Source: Diprion similis (lineage: Eukaryota; Arthropoda; Insecta; Hymenoptera; Diprionidae). Taken from it: a stretch of 64,000 nt of DNA. Shown piece by piece: positions 40,001 to 51,900 of the stretch. The position numbers and the translations under genes are program-made. The notes beneath the pieces were generated by a model that worked only from the letters and a program-made list of their open reading frames with translations, was not told the DNA's origin and did no database searches. The stretch covers positions 17,633,025 through 17,697,024 of the forward strand of contig NC_060108.1 in assembly GCF_021155765.1 (NCBI RefSeq). Reading direction: 5' to 3'. Position 1 is the stretch's first letter, and each line of letters opens with the position of its first letter.

Positions 40001-42197
40001 TATCTAATAAATTTAAGAGAATCTAAAGAATGTTGTATGGAAGTCCCTTCAAGGGTACGAAAAGAGCATCCTCAATATTAAAAAACTCAAAAAAAAAAAG
40101 AAAGGAATAAGCAACTAAAACCGTAAATTGCTTTTAACAGTTCTTTTTTTTAGAAAGAAATTGAAATATATGGAAATAAAATGAAGCAATTATTTGATCG
40201 AATATTTTTTTGGGTTTCAGCACTATAATCGAAATTCACTTACAGGTTCGCTCTGAGATTCGTCGGCAGCTACGACGTCATTTTCGCTCAGTTCAGTCTG
40301 ACTACTGCTTCCATTACTAGTTTTTCTTTGCACTCCTTTCTTCTTCATAATGCTTTTCCTCTTGCGTTTTCTCTTAGATCCATTGCTACTTTTGGTTTCC
40401 TCAATAGTTTCATCCTTGGAATTTTTCTTGGATAAGGAAATGTTTGATTCGTCACTAGACTTTTCCTTGCAACTGCTTTGAGGGTCATCCGTTATTGGCC
40501 GGAAATCATTACGCACAACGCTTAATTTACGAATTCTCTGATCAGAGGTAACAGCGTTGAAGGTTTTCACAGGTGCTACAGCCGAGGCAGGGTTTGGTTC
40601 CTCGCCATCGATATTATCCATATTGAATATCTCCTCGTCATCGTGCTTAGAGTCAATCTGATTATCATCCCACTTTTCTTCCTCCTTGCCTTTCCAATCA
40701 CTGAGCAAAGCAAACTCGAACTTCTGTCTTTGCTCTACAGGCAGTTCTGGAAAATTTTCTTTAAACAGTCTTTCTCTGTCCTCAGTCTTAAGTGCAGAGT
40801 ATTGCTCTCGTATCATTTTCTGCTTTTGTTCGGTAGATATAACGCCGAAATTTTCGCGAAATATTTTGTCACGTTCCTCTGTAGTCATTGATGCTATTTG
40901 AAGCCATTTTTCACGGTGCTCTATTGGGAGGTCTGAAAACTGCTCCACAAGAAATTTCTCGCGCTCGTCTGACGGCAGCGCTGACATTTCCTCCCATTTT
41001 TCACGCTCTATTGACAACACCGAATCTCTGAGTAGTTTCTCACGTTGTTCTTGTGGAAGTTCCGAGAGCAGGTTGAACCTGAGAAACAAAGTTCCACTCT
41101 CCCTAAGAATAGCGTGAACAGCGGAATGAGTTATGAAAATTATAATGTTGAGATCTGAAAATTGACTTTTTTCTGTTAAATGAAATAGAGAACAAAAAAC
41201 ATGTAATCTCGACTTTGAATGAATGAGTGTTGACAAATGATTCAATGGTATAAACCATGCTGTTAGTGACTTCACTTACCTTTGCTGTGGAAAACAACTG
41301 TCGTGTGGAATTGGAGAGCATGCAAGATGTGGTGGAATTTCTGTGTCAGTGGGTGAACCTCCGGAGCCGACTTCCTCAACGAAGAAAGCTTCCCCAGAAT
41401 CACCCAGCTTCATATGAATTTGACGTGGTTCTCCATTTATTTCGATGTCAACCTGTACCAAATAAATTACAAGAATCATTTAGTTGTTTCAGAAATGACG
41501 TGTCCAGTCTTAAGTATTAAGAATGGGAAAATAAATTATTTTGTCATTCACACAGAGGATAACATTTTTGTAATATCAAAGAAGCCTGCTGGTCCTAAGA
41601 AAAAAAACAACCTTCATAAGGTACATACATAAACTATATGTTAAACACACTTATCCAAAAAGATGTTTTACGATATGTAATCTACTTCATTACGCTACGG
41701 ATACACATCCATATATTTGCCTCCATGTTTATCACTCATGTGCAAAATACAAAGAAATCTAAATTGGAAATGTATTGGAACGAAGATGAATGGTTAAACA
41801 AACAAGTTATTATTGGCATCACAATCTTGAATTATTTTAAGCAGCATGTAATAACAATAATTATAAGAATTATAAACTTATGTGATTCACGATGATTAGC
41901 TGGCATTAAAAGTGTCATATTCACGATATTTACAATACGACTTATGAAGATGAAAATTATGCAGTAACAGAGTGTGTGAAACTTGGTTTAAAAATTACAG
42001 GGAACAAAAGAACTCACCACTTTCTCTCTCGATCGAAGGACGCATAGTTTTCCAAATCTGACGTGAAAAGGTGAGCAGGCAAAAGATCCATCAGGCTGTT
42101 CGACAACGACCACGTCAATGGCACCAGTTAGGGTAGCAGCATTTATTTCATTGTAAAAGTCCCTGAAGTTGCTGATGAACTTTCCAATGTAGTTCAT
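34036..42197 (-). CDS. Lpin: Lipin, phosphatidate phosphatase
   Basis: Mg-dependent phosphatidate phosphatase making diacylglycerol for triglyceride and phospholipid synthesis; family members also act in the nucleus as coregulators. Coding exons, minus strand: 42018-42197, 41280-41452, 40244-41078, 39827-39978, 39466-39677, 39047-39229, 38290-38823, 38115-38208, 37776-38043, 37143-37646, 36891-36994 and 34036-34189. They join in frame to 1130 residues. N-LIP spans residues 1 to about 113 ([31 protein letters not shown]). A basic nuclear localisation signal ([13 protein letters not shown]) lies in exon 3, and the lipin motif FFSDTEITK in exon 4. C-LIP carries the catalytic D920-I-D922-G-T924 and the LxxIL coactivator motif LGHIL at 931-935. 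The start at 42197 matches the conserved N terminus; an in-frame ATG three codons upstream is possible. The 39978 exon border could instead be 39969, also in phase. The last intron is about 2.7 kb and shows nothing recognisable. Confidence 0.96.
40703..41065 (-). repeat. Lpin: Degenerate 15-16-residue repeats inside Lipin exon 3
   Basis: Residues 123-243 of the Lipin model split into about eight consecutive units of 15-16 residues, one of them short (11). Examples are [48 protein letters not shown] and [16 protein letters not shown]. The shared pattern is Leu-Pro/Thr-x-Glu-x-Arg-Glu/Gln-Lys followed by a hydrophobic pair and a polar end. The block is charged and probably helical. It lies between N-LIP and the nuclear localisation signal. 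I am not aware of this block in the well-studied lipins. Confidence 0.8.
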
Positions 42198-42863
42198 GCT
42201 GTACATATTGGGCTGTTTTTGAGACCTTTAAAAAGGTCTATTCGATGTTGTGTGGATGTTCGCCTAATAAGAGGGTGCGATTTATTGTCAGACATTCAAT
42301 ATAAAGTGCAGAGTGATTTAAAGATAAAGCTTTCACGGATTCAAATATAAATCGTTGATAAAATTTTCACCAATTTTCCAAAGCCTGTCCCATGACTTTC
42401 AATAATTTACCTAACCATATTGACAGCGAGCTGTCATCGAGCCAAAAAGCACGATAATTGTCAAAATAATTCCGTGACAATACTACAGCTCTCCCCCAAC
42501 GTATTCACAAACCCTTATTACGGATAATTTGGCATTATACTCAACCGCGCATTACTTCACACACTCGCGAGTCACAAAGCCGTGTCGGTGAAAAGATTAT
42601 AAACTCAACTAGTTCATAAAACGATATTATTTATACGTATGAATGAAATGGTGGAACAATTCTACGCACTCGATGCCTGTGTGTGTCGATTAAAAAACTC
42701 GTCAAAAATCCGACGTCGTATGTCGTCGCCGTGTAAAGCAACGGCGATCTTCCTTTGTTCCCTCGACGGCCAGCGATGGCTCGTTCTCTGTGACAAGTTG
42801 ATATAATAGACAGACGCTTGCTCGCTCGACGGCTGAGCAGACGGCAGGTTCCTTACGTCAAGT

Positions 42864-42936
42864 GTCACGTGACTTTAAGCTGGGCCAATCATCGCGGCTA
42901 GGAGCAGCGATCGATAAGTCGGGGTTTCCACGTGAC
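42864..42936. promoter_or_regulatory. Lipin upstream CLEAR/E-box pair with CCAAT and DRE-like motif
   Basis: GTCACGTGAC at 42864-42873 is a perfect 10-bp palindrome matching the CLEAR element bound by TFEB/Mitf-type bHLH-Zip factors. A second CACGTG with 3' AC lies at 42929-42936. Between them are GGCCAATCA (a CCAAT box near 42884) and ATCGATA at 42910-42916, 7 of 8 bases of the DREF element. The group sits about 670-740 bp before the Lipin start codon, in a CpG-rich patch typical of a promoter. The TSS and any 5'UTR intron are not located, though CAG just before 42210 looks like a 5'UTR acceptor. Confidence 0.5.
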
Positions 42937-42939
42937 CGT

Positions 42940-45900
42940 TGCGTTTGAACCGCGGGCTTCTGTAAACCTGCGATCAAAGTACAGAACATGCGTGATGTAG
43001 GTGTTACTACACGTAACACGAGCGTGTAGAGCTCGGATGTGAGTCATATTTGCTGGTAAATTATTCGAAAATGGTTTAAAGCGATGCTGCTAAACTCGTT
43101 GCAGGAATTCCGAACCACCGTTAAATATGATAATACGGTTTCAAAAATAAAATAAAAATAGTAATTATACACTGAGATAAATATAGTTATGTTGTTGCTC
43201 TTACTAATCAACGTGATTTTTCGAAATGAAATAGCGTGCAGTCCCTAGATTTAGAAGATATTTGTTAAAATGGTCACAATAGTTACTTTCACCCTATAAA
43301 TATACTGCGAGTAATAATAATTTCTTCAAAGTAGGCTGTAAATAAAATGTTAAAAGAATTAACATAAACAATACTTATATGAAAGTAAAATTTTGGTCGT
43401 ACTGCTATAGATATCAATATCCCGCTATTCTGTTATTTCCAGAAACGATTAATGTTGAAGTAAATCCGTCCCCAAGCCTTTTTTCGTATAAGGAATTCGA
43501 GAAACTCTAATGAGACTAATCTATAAGTCGGTCAAGAACGGATGTAACACAGAAATCACATGGAATCCGAGCTGTAATTAGGAAGAAATTACTTTGCGTG
43601 TACAATGGTAGAAAATGACTTTATGAGGTGGGGGGTCTACTTCAAAAACCCAAAAATCAGTTCTTGGAGCAGCAAAATTCATTATTAAGTATAACACTTA
43701 TCACGGCCTAAGTAACAAGTCACTCTCCAAATGATACGGTCCTGATCGTGAACAGCTTTGTCTCCTCCGTTCTTTTTTATACGCTACGAACGTTATTTAT
43801 CCCAGTATACGAATTACACTTACTGAGGTCGCAGGTGCAGTAGAATATTACGAAACGACTGAAATGCCTGTAGTAATTTGCTATTTCACGCTCGACGGGT
43901 GTACCACACATTTATACGCGGATTCATGTGTGCGTGCCGAACTCATGTAATATTGCGTCTTGCATAAGACAGTGAAAGTGACCGTTGCTTGTATTGATCA
44001 ATCAAAGTACGTAGGTGCCTACACAACATCTTCCTATACTCCCTTTCCGCATGCCCTCTGTACACATAAGGTGTATATTGATTCACCGCGAGTAGGGGTG
44101 ATAAGTTGTATAAGATAGGGCGAAGAAGCCTATAGCTAGTATAGTTCTTGAAAGCTGGAGCGTCTCCTTATACCTTCTTTAAAATTTGAAATATTTTCAA
44201 CAGTATCACCCAGAAATTTCATAATAGTTGCACAAGTATAAAAGCTGTTTGTTCATGCATTTTTCCATTTTCGGCGGGGTCAAACTAGAACACGATGCTC
44301 ACAATGGAGTCGAGACCGAAAGTAATTACCTGCTGTACGTGAACTGTAACCCTGTGTTGAGCAATTATTTTTATTTACCAATTAGAAATCACACCATAAT
44401 GAAAAATGTCTGGACGAAAACAGCAGCACTAACATTTCGCCCAAGGTTATAATGGCATGGTAAATTAATTCTTTGGACTGTACGAATCAATGCTGGTAAT
44501 CGTTTTAACCCGAAGCTAACAAAGGCTAACAAAAGCAATCAACATGCAGCCTAATACTGCAGTGTAATCTAATCGAATTAAACTTTGCACTTTGTAATTC
44601 TGCGGAACAGCAAAAAAAAAAAAAAAAAATCGTCAAAAATGATTTCATAAGACAAACAGCTCAGTACCGACTAACGGTCAATTGATTAACTCGATTAAAA
44701 GGTATCAGCTTGACGGCCAAGGATGATACGTCTGGCTATCGAACAGCACTTTGTCATAATCGCTCGTCAGTAATGTTGGAAATTCCTGATGTCATAAGTG
44801 CTGAATGTCTTGGAAATGTTAAATCTGGAATTAATTGAGGATCAAAGCCTCGTAACGTCGATGGTTACGTTTTAACAGGATATACCGGTGTTATGGGAAA
44901 ACGGAAGAAGCGCGTCACTCTCATCTTATCATCATTCCCATATTCGGAATGAATAATTTTTCTTATCTACCGCAGTATTCCGTGAAGACTAGATAAATTC
45001 GAGCATGAGTTTCTTTTTTGTTTTTAAATAATAAGCCTACAGATTGACAATAGATTCATGAACGAAGAAAATTTTTTCAAGAAAATTATCCGATACGCCG
45101 AAGGACAATGCTCTTTCTGCAAACTCGGTCACTTCACGCGAATTTCTGACTCACTTTAGTGGTGAAAATAAAAAATAGGATCCACCTGACTTTGGAGACA
45201 AGTTTCGGGATGTTTCGCGAAGATTTTGGCATGATTTCAAAATACATTCTCTTGGTAGGAGAAAAAATTGCCTCAAAACGAAAACTAGGTTTACCTAAAA
45301 AAGATATCTGGTTGCGTAACATCAGTCTACCTCCTGTAGCAGATGAAGATACGATGCTGGCTCCGTTTCAAGTAACTTGTTGTTCATCTCAACACGGGGA
45401 ATATTGACGCAGAGCCAAAACGAGAAGTAGAGAACGAAAGAGAAATAGGAAAAGTGAAAAAATTTTCCTACCTTTGTATCTACAATTACGACATTATAAC
45501 ATTCCTATACACAACTCCTTATGTTTTCAACATTCAGTTTATGTAAAAAGTGTAAAAAACCGTTTGCAATAAATCATATACTTGCGCGCATTTGAAACGG
45601 TCAGAGATGAAGAATGTATTCATAATTTATCCGTAGTTGTATAATGAGAAATATCCGGTCTCTTCATAATTATAATTTACAACTGTAAACGTATATCTGA
45701 CGAATACTCGGAGGTGTGCCAAAATTATTCTCACTGATTTTAACGACCCGCCAATTATACCCGACCATAATGAATCGCGAATAGCAAATAACAATGACAA
45801 GCACTTTTAGAGAAAGATTACTAGCTTTTGATGGGAGAACTGAAGAATAAAAAATAGACAAGCCCATTTTCTCGCCCTGTTGTACCCAGTAATTCATTCT

Positions 45901-48900
45901 CCTTCTATCGATCATCCTAACTGTATAGGGGTTTAAACAAATTAAATACACGATTTGCGTCCCGGGTTCACGGAATGCAACATTAAATTAAAAACAAATT
46001 ACGGTATGGTTAATGCAAAAGCATGTTCATGATTCTTCCATACACGGTACTAAAAAAAAAAACAAATTTAGCAAAGATATATTTTCGCAGTGTAAGTATA
46101 CAAGCCATCTTTTACGATGAGGAAAGAAAATGGTAAAAAAAAAAAAAAAAATATGCATTGTGCGCAAACAGAGAAAGAAACAGTGGGAGATACACATAGA
46201 TATGGAAAAAGTACATCCATAGTAAATGCACATCAAATAATCAACGTGGGTTATTCACCGCAAGGCATATTATCGAACGGAAGAAGAAGAAACGGCAGTA
46301 TACACATGTATGACGATATGTTTGCGCAAGGAACGGTAAGAGAACGAATGTTGTACACACACGATCCAGTATTTGAAAAAATATTTTCTTCAAAAATCAA
46401 GCACTACAACCCTTCTTAGGCATAAATATACATCCGGAACAGGAAATTAATCGACCAGCTTACAATGAGTCAAATGTTTTTTTTACGATAAGCATGGAAC
46501 GATATCATAAGAGTTAGAAGCATGATGTTTTGTTCAGCTCACACTGACCACAATTCGTTTACGTAGTAACAGTTTAAAAACCGCATAAATGCCTCAGTCA
46601 GCTGACTTACTAACTTTCAGTGGTCACTGACTAACAGCCGTATTTCCATTGTAATTGTTAGTTATGTAAATAGGCCTGTAAGCATATATTGTGCAAGTCT
46701 TGTAACTAACAACACTTTCGATCGACGATTATCGCTGGAATTTGGAAACGTTTATAAACAGATAGCGATAAAGAGGGACAGAGAAAGAGAGAAACATCGG
46801 TAACACCAGCTACTGGTATGTACTGGCCTAATATATACAAATACATGCAAAATCATTAATGATCGAACAAACTTAGTTCACACTATAGGATAAGTATATA
46901 TAGTAGTATCGATAAGTCGCGTTGAAGTGCATGGAATCTAACTGTTGGGAAATTTTTACCAAGTGTACCTTATTTATACTAGTGACGCAATTCGGCTGAT
47001 TAACATCCCTCACAATCAGCATTACACAAATGACGTAGGTATATTGTATAATATGCTTATAGTAGACGTATCAGCACAAGCTTATAAACTTTTATCATGC
47101 GAAGTTGATACAGCCCATTGACTTGTGCAAGGGTCAATGAAAAACACGGCAATTGTGCGACATCTCCGATAACTTGTTGGGCTGGATTGACGATGCTGGT
47201 CAACATTAATGAGATTTATGTACATGTACCATGCATTTGAATTAACTCTTCGTCAGTTTAATCTGTTGTCATTATTATGCTCGCCACCCCGCAATGCAAG
47301 TGCACGCAGTTTTTCCTGTCCTGTTTGTTACACGAGGTTTAATTGTTAAGAAATATTATCGGCTGTCGCTCATTGTTGCGGTATACAGTTTATCTATTTC
47401 TCAAGATTACGGCCACATGGTGACTCGACTGTTTCCCAGCCATGTGTTACGTTCTACGCTGCCCGAGGCTTGTTTCGAACAAAAATTATAGCGTCACCAA
47501 GACGAAGGATATGGCCGTTATAGCGTATAAGATTTGAATTCAGCGAAAATTCGTGTTCCGGTCGAGTGTTTAATAGGTATAGTATATTTTAAACTCAAGT
47601 ATTTCATTATGTAATATTATGCCAGCATAAGAAGCTAAATTAAGAGAAATAATCCGCTGTATACGTAATACGTGCATTTATGTGCATACCATACACATAT
47701 GTTAGTTGATTACACATGTTTGCGTGTTTAAGCTTTGCACATATGTACTGAATCCGGAATTCCCGATGCGTTTGCAGTGAGAAACAATGAACGAAAGCAA
47801 ACAGGTTCAAGATTTTGGAACGATGAGGATTTACGTCGTAAGAAAATCCAACTCTTCGGAATACCGATTTGGTCAATTCGTTTCGGTTTAATGAGGTGCC
47901 AAATCGGATATACCGACTCCTAGCAATATCGAAAAGTTATAAATAGTTTTTGTGTATAGTTTGGACTTTATTCAGTTCGGTGTTAACCGTAGCTAAGTGG
48001 GACTGTTTGAAGCTGCTGAAGAATTAGAACAGCTGTAACTTGGATTCAAATTTTTTTTCTCACATACGCATTGATAACATCATGGATGACATCTACCGAA
48101 GATACGGATGCTTGCGATTACGTATTTTACCAAGTAATACTAGTTTGACAATTAAATAGGAAAAATGAAGAAAGCTACGGACGAAACGTACAAATCGTAC
48201 AACGCATTATAGCTTACACGTACACATTAAGAGACGATCAGTGGAAAGTTCTTGATTGTCTTGCCCTCTGGCTACTGCCCAGGATGACAAGTTTGGCCGT
48301 GGACCTGGCACTGAATTGACGAAAAAGAGCCTGGCTGCCATGGTCTTGGGTTATTTTTAATACAGTGGTCCTGTATTAGGTGCGTTGGTTAAATGCAACA
48401 ATTCTGTAATTCTTTCACCTGATGCAGGTGTACATAGTTAAATATGCTTTGTATACTATCCAGTTAGAACGGGCTTGATTGATTTATTAATCGATATAGT
48501 TCACTATTGATTTAAATTATTTGAATGCATTCGACCATTATAAGTATTTATTCTCATTATAAAATAAACAACGCCTTGTGTAATATGTGTATTTTTCCCT
48601 CACTTTCGCGCTTGAATATATTTACATCCAAGGGTTCGAGTTTCAGACATTTTAATAGCGTAAAATAAAATTTATACATCGATAAAGAATGCAAAAAAAA
48701 AAACGGATAAAGCAAATAACGTGTGGGTATAATAATGATAATAATATCTGTCTGATATTTGGCTTATACGAATAGCTGAGGCGCACGTGCTCTGATGTAA
48801 TTTTTTTGTTTTTCGCTCGTGCTTCCTTCTTTCAACTCATGATGATTTAGAAGCGACAAGTGTTGGATAACGGTGATGACGAATTATATCCATTTTAGTA

Positions 48901-51900
48901 CCGTAACGATTTTTTCCAAGTAAAAATTGAGGCCGACAAACAATTTCGATCTAATCATAAGCAACTTATCGGAGTTGATAATTGCTACCGTCTTAATTGG
49001 ACCAACTCGACGCGTATAGATCAGAAACATTCGGCTGCGAACGTTGGCATCGTCGTAGCCATCAGTAGAAACAGAGAGGAGATCCTCTCTGGTACAAATA
49101 TTTCGTATTCTGTCGGCCGGCGAATCGCACGGACTTAAAAAAAAGCGCGCGAAAGATCAAGCGTTGATTGGCTAATTTATTTGAATCACGCTTTCGGTTG
49201 AGCGGACGACCGATACGCAAAGATGAACCGCGATGAGGGAAAGTCGTAGGTACAGACTGGCGATGGATCGACACTTTCGTATTCAGGCCAGCTGCAGTAA
49301 CTGTTTTCTTTGTATAGGATAAAACAGAGGATAATTCATCATTCGCAAATTGTGCGACTGACGATGAGCGAAGATCTGCACAATTGCGAAACGGCGGGAG
49401 TGAACTTTGCTGTAAACGCCGGTCGACGATAATTGGCACAATTGCCGACTTGCTTTGAACAGGATGTGTAAACCTACGCCTAATGATTTATAATTTCAAT
49501 ATAATATACATATAGATCAGCAGTATATTCACCTCGTACTGAAGCTGCAACTCGTCAGATGATTAGTCGTTGAATCCTTCAGCGATTCACTTGATCAAAA
49601 GAAGTTGCGGCTACGCGGTTGAAATTTCAGACTAATTGATGTGACCGCGTTCAATTAATTTATTAGTCCATACTCAATAATTACATGATTGTTGAACGTG
49701 CAGTTTACATACTGCCACAATCGTATGATTTATAATCATTTCCTGTATCCTGTGTGTAAAATTTGTTTTAAAAATCGTTACAAATGCTTTGTAGAAACAC
49801 AAAAACTCAGCGACAGGAATATGTTTATGTATAGTTTAAGTAGTAATTAGTTAAGGGCAAGATCAACGTCCTCACTACTCGAACACTTGACACGTATTGA
49901 AGCGGGAAGTTCTCTGGTGTTTCGTTCCTTTTACCTTCGTCGCGCTGCTTGGCTGGCCAGTAAACACGCGATTTGTTTTCGCACATGGTGCTTCATTCCG
50001 ATTGGCTGATAAGTGAGAAGAACTATCGCCTCATGCGAAAGAGAAGGTAGTCTTTTCTCTCTTCAAACAAACGTAACCGACACGAACTCAACGCTGTTTG
50101 CTCACGCACACAGCAGATTTATACGCAATACGCATACATCAAGCCTGTTACGTCCTTTCGTTTACTATTGAACAAATGTTTTGACAGTAATAACAATGAC
50201 AATGGTGTAATGATGAATAAGGTATTCAATATATGCATGCAAACTAGCCTTGACAATTTTGTAACAATCGACTATAATGCAATAATCCAAACGGTCGAGA
50301 ACCTTCTTAATCCTCCAACCTCGTCGAGCTTGACCTATATTAATCGAGGATGAGCTGGTTATTTTCACCGCAAATTTGTCGTAGGATGTTTTCGACGAAT
50401 GAGATGGAAAGAAACAATATATAGAATCGAAAAATAAGGAAACTGATATAGAAATTTGATTAATGAAAATATGATGACTCCAATTTTTTATAAACAGTTA
50501 TCATTGACTAACATGTTACTGCAAGTTAAATATAAGTTTTGTCAAAAATTTTACAAATGTATCTGTTATTGATAACATATAGGTAATTATGGCGTAATTT
50601 ATTCATTAAATGCAAATTTATACGCACCTACAAATGTTTTTCGCATTGAACATATATATATATATACGTATAGGTATATTATACACGCCATAAAATGACG
50701 TATGGTAGAACATATATGTATATATATACACACGTGTAGTTATTATAGTCGAGTAAACAGCTGGCTTTCGCAGACGGAGTGAGAGAGCGAGGATACATAG
50801 TAGTACTAAGATTCGCGATAAGGCACACCCACAGAAAGGAGATACGTGATTGGTCGAATATATGGTTGAATAATAGAAGGGGGGATGGAGAACCGCGTAG
50901 AATAGTTACGCTGCAGTTATACGACACCTAAATGTACACACGTGGCCCTGAAAATTGAAACGAAAATACGAGGGGGGCATGCTTACGATTTTTCTACAAC
51001 GTAGATGTGTTTTTTTGTAACAAACACGATGATAGAGATCACAGTGTCAACAACATTGTTACACGATGACGGTGAATTCTTATTTACTTTTCCGATTGTT
51101 TAAAATTTTTTTATTCTTCTCTATCTGATTCACGCTGCGGATTCACGTGTGATATTATGATGCAGTCTAAAGTTGAACGCACTTCGTATTATGGTGTATA
51201 ATTAAATAGATGCATGAGTGGGCAGTGACTGCATTCGACGAAACTAGAAATCAGTCTGAAAAAGCTTGGAAGTTCTCATTCGATTTTCCCTTTCTCTTTC
51301 GAATGACATTTGTTAATAATCGTAAAAATTTCTTCGAGTATAAAAATCTGAAATAAAATTTGTTTTTTTTTCTAACAGCGAGAAACGAAAATGTTGAATT
51401 CAATCCAATTTTGTGAATAATAGCGCAAGAAAGAAATTAGATATTCAAATGAAAGCGATTTAGAAGCCAGGTTTAAGCTGACGGAGTGTTTTTTAGCCTC
51501 GACATCACGACATGCTAAATTTCAGGTTCGTAACGTGCATTCACGGTTCGAATACTAGGATGAACTCAACTAACACCGGAAAAGAGACACGAGCCTCGAA
51601 AAAAGTTGTCTTTATGGGCCATTGCCGATATTTTAATGAACTATCAATTATTCATGCATAGAGGTAAACGTATGTGCGTAAATCACTTACATACGTATAG
51701 ATGTTTGCCTTGCGAAGAGACACACCTTCCGGCATTGCGATCGATAATGTAAACAGATTACAACTGGTATTTTAAATTTTTTGTTCTACCTAATTAGGAT
51801 TCTTTCTCTAGGACGATTCTTGTGATGTAAGTACGTGTTACCAGGTGACCGAAAAGGCAAATGCATATAATTATTGCGATATAAATAAGATTTATTTGAC

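Noticed and set aside
42662-42868. 68-codon minus-strand frame upstream of Lipin as a protein or upstream ORF
   Set aside because: It lies in the presumed Lipin promoter or 5'UTR; without a TSS I cannot say whether it is even transcribed, and it resembles no family.
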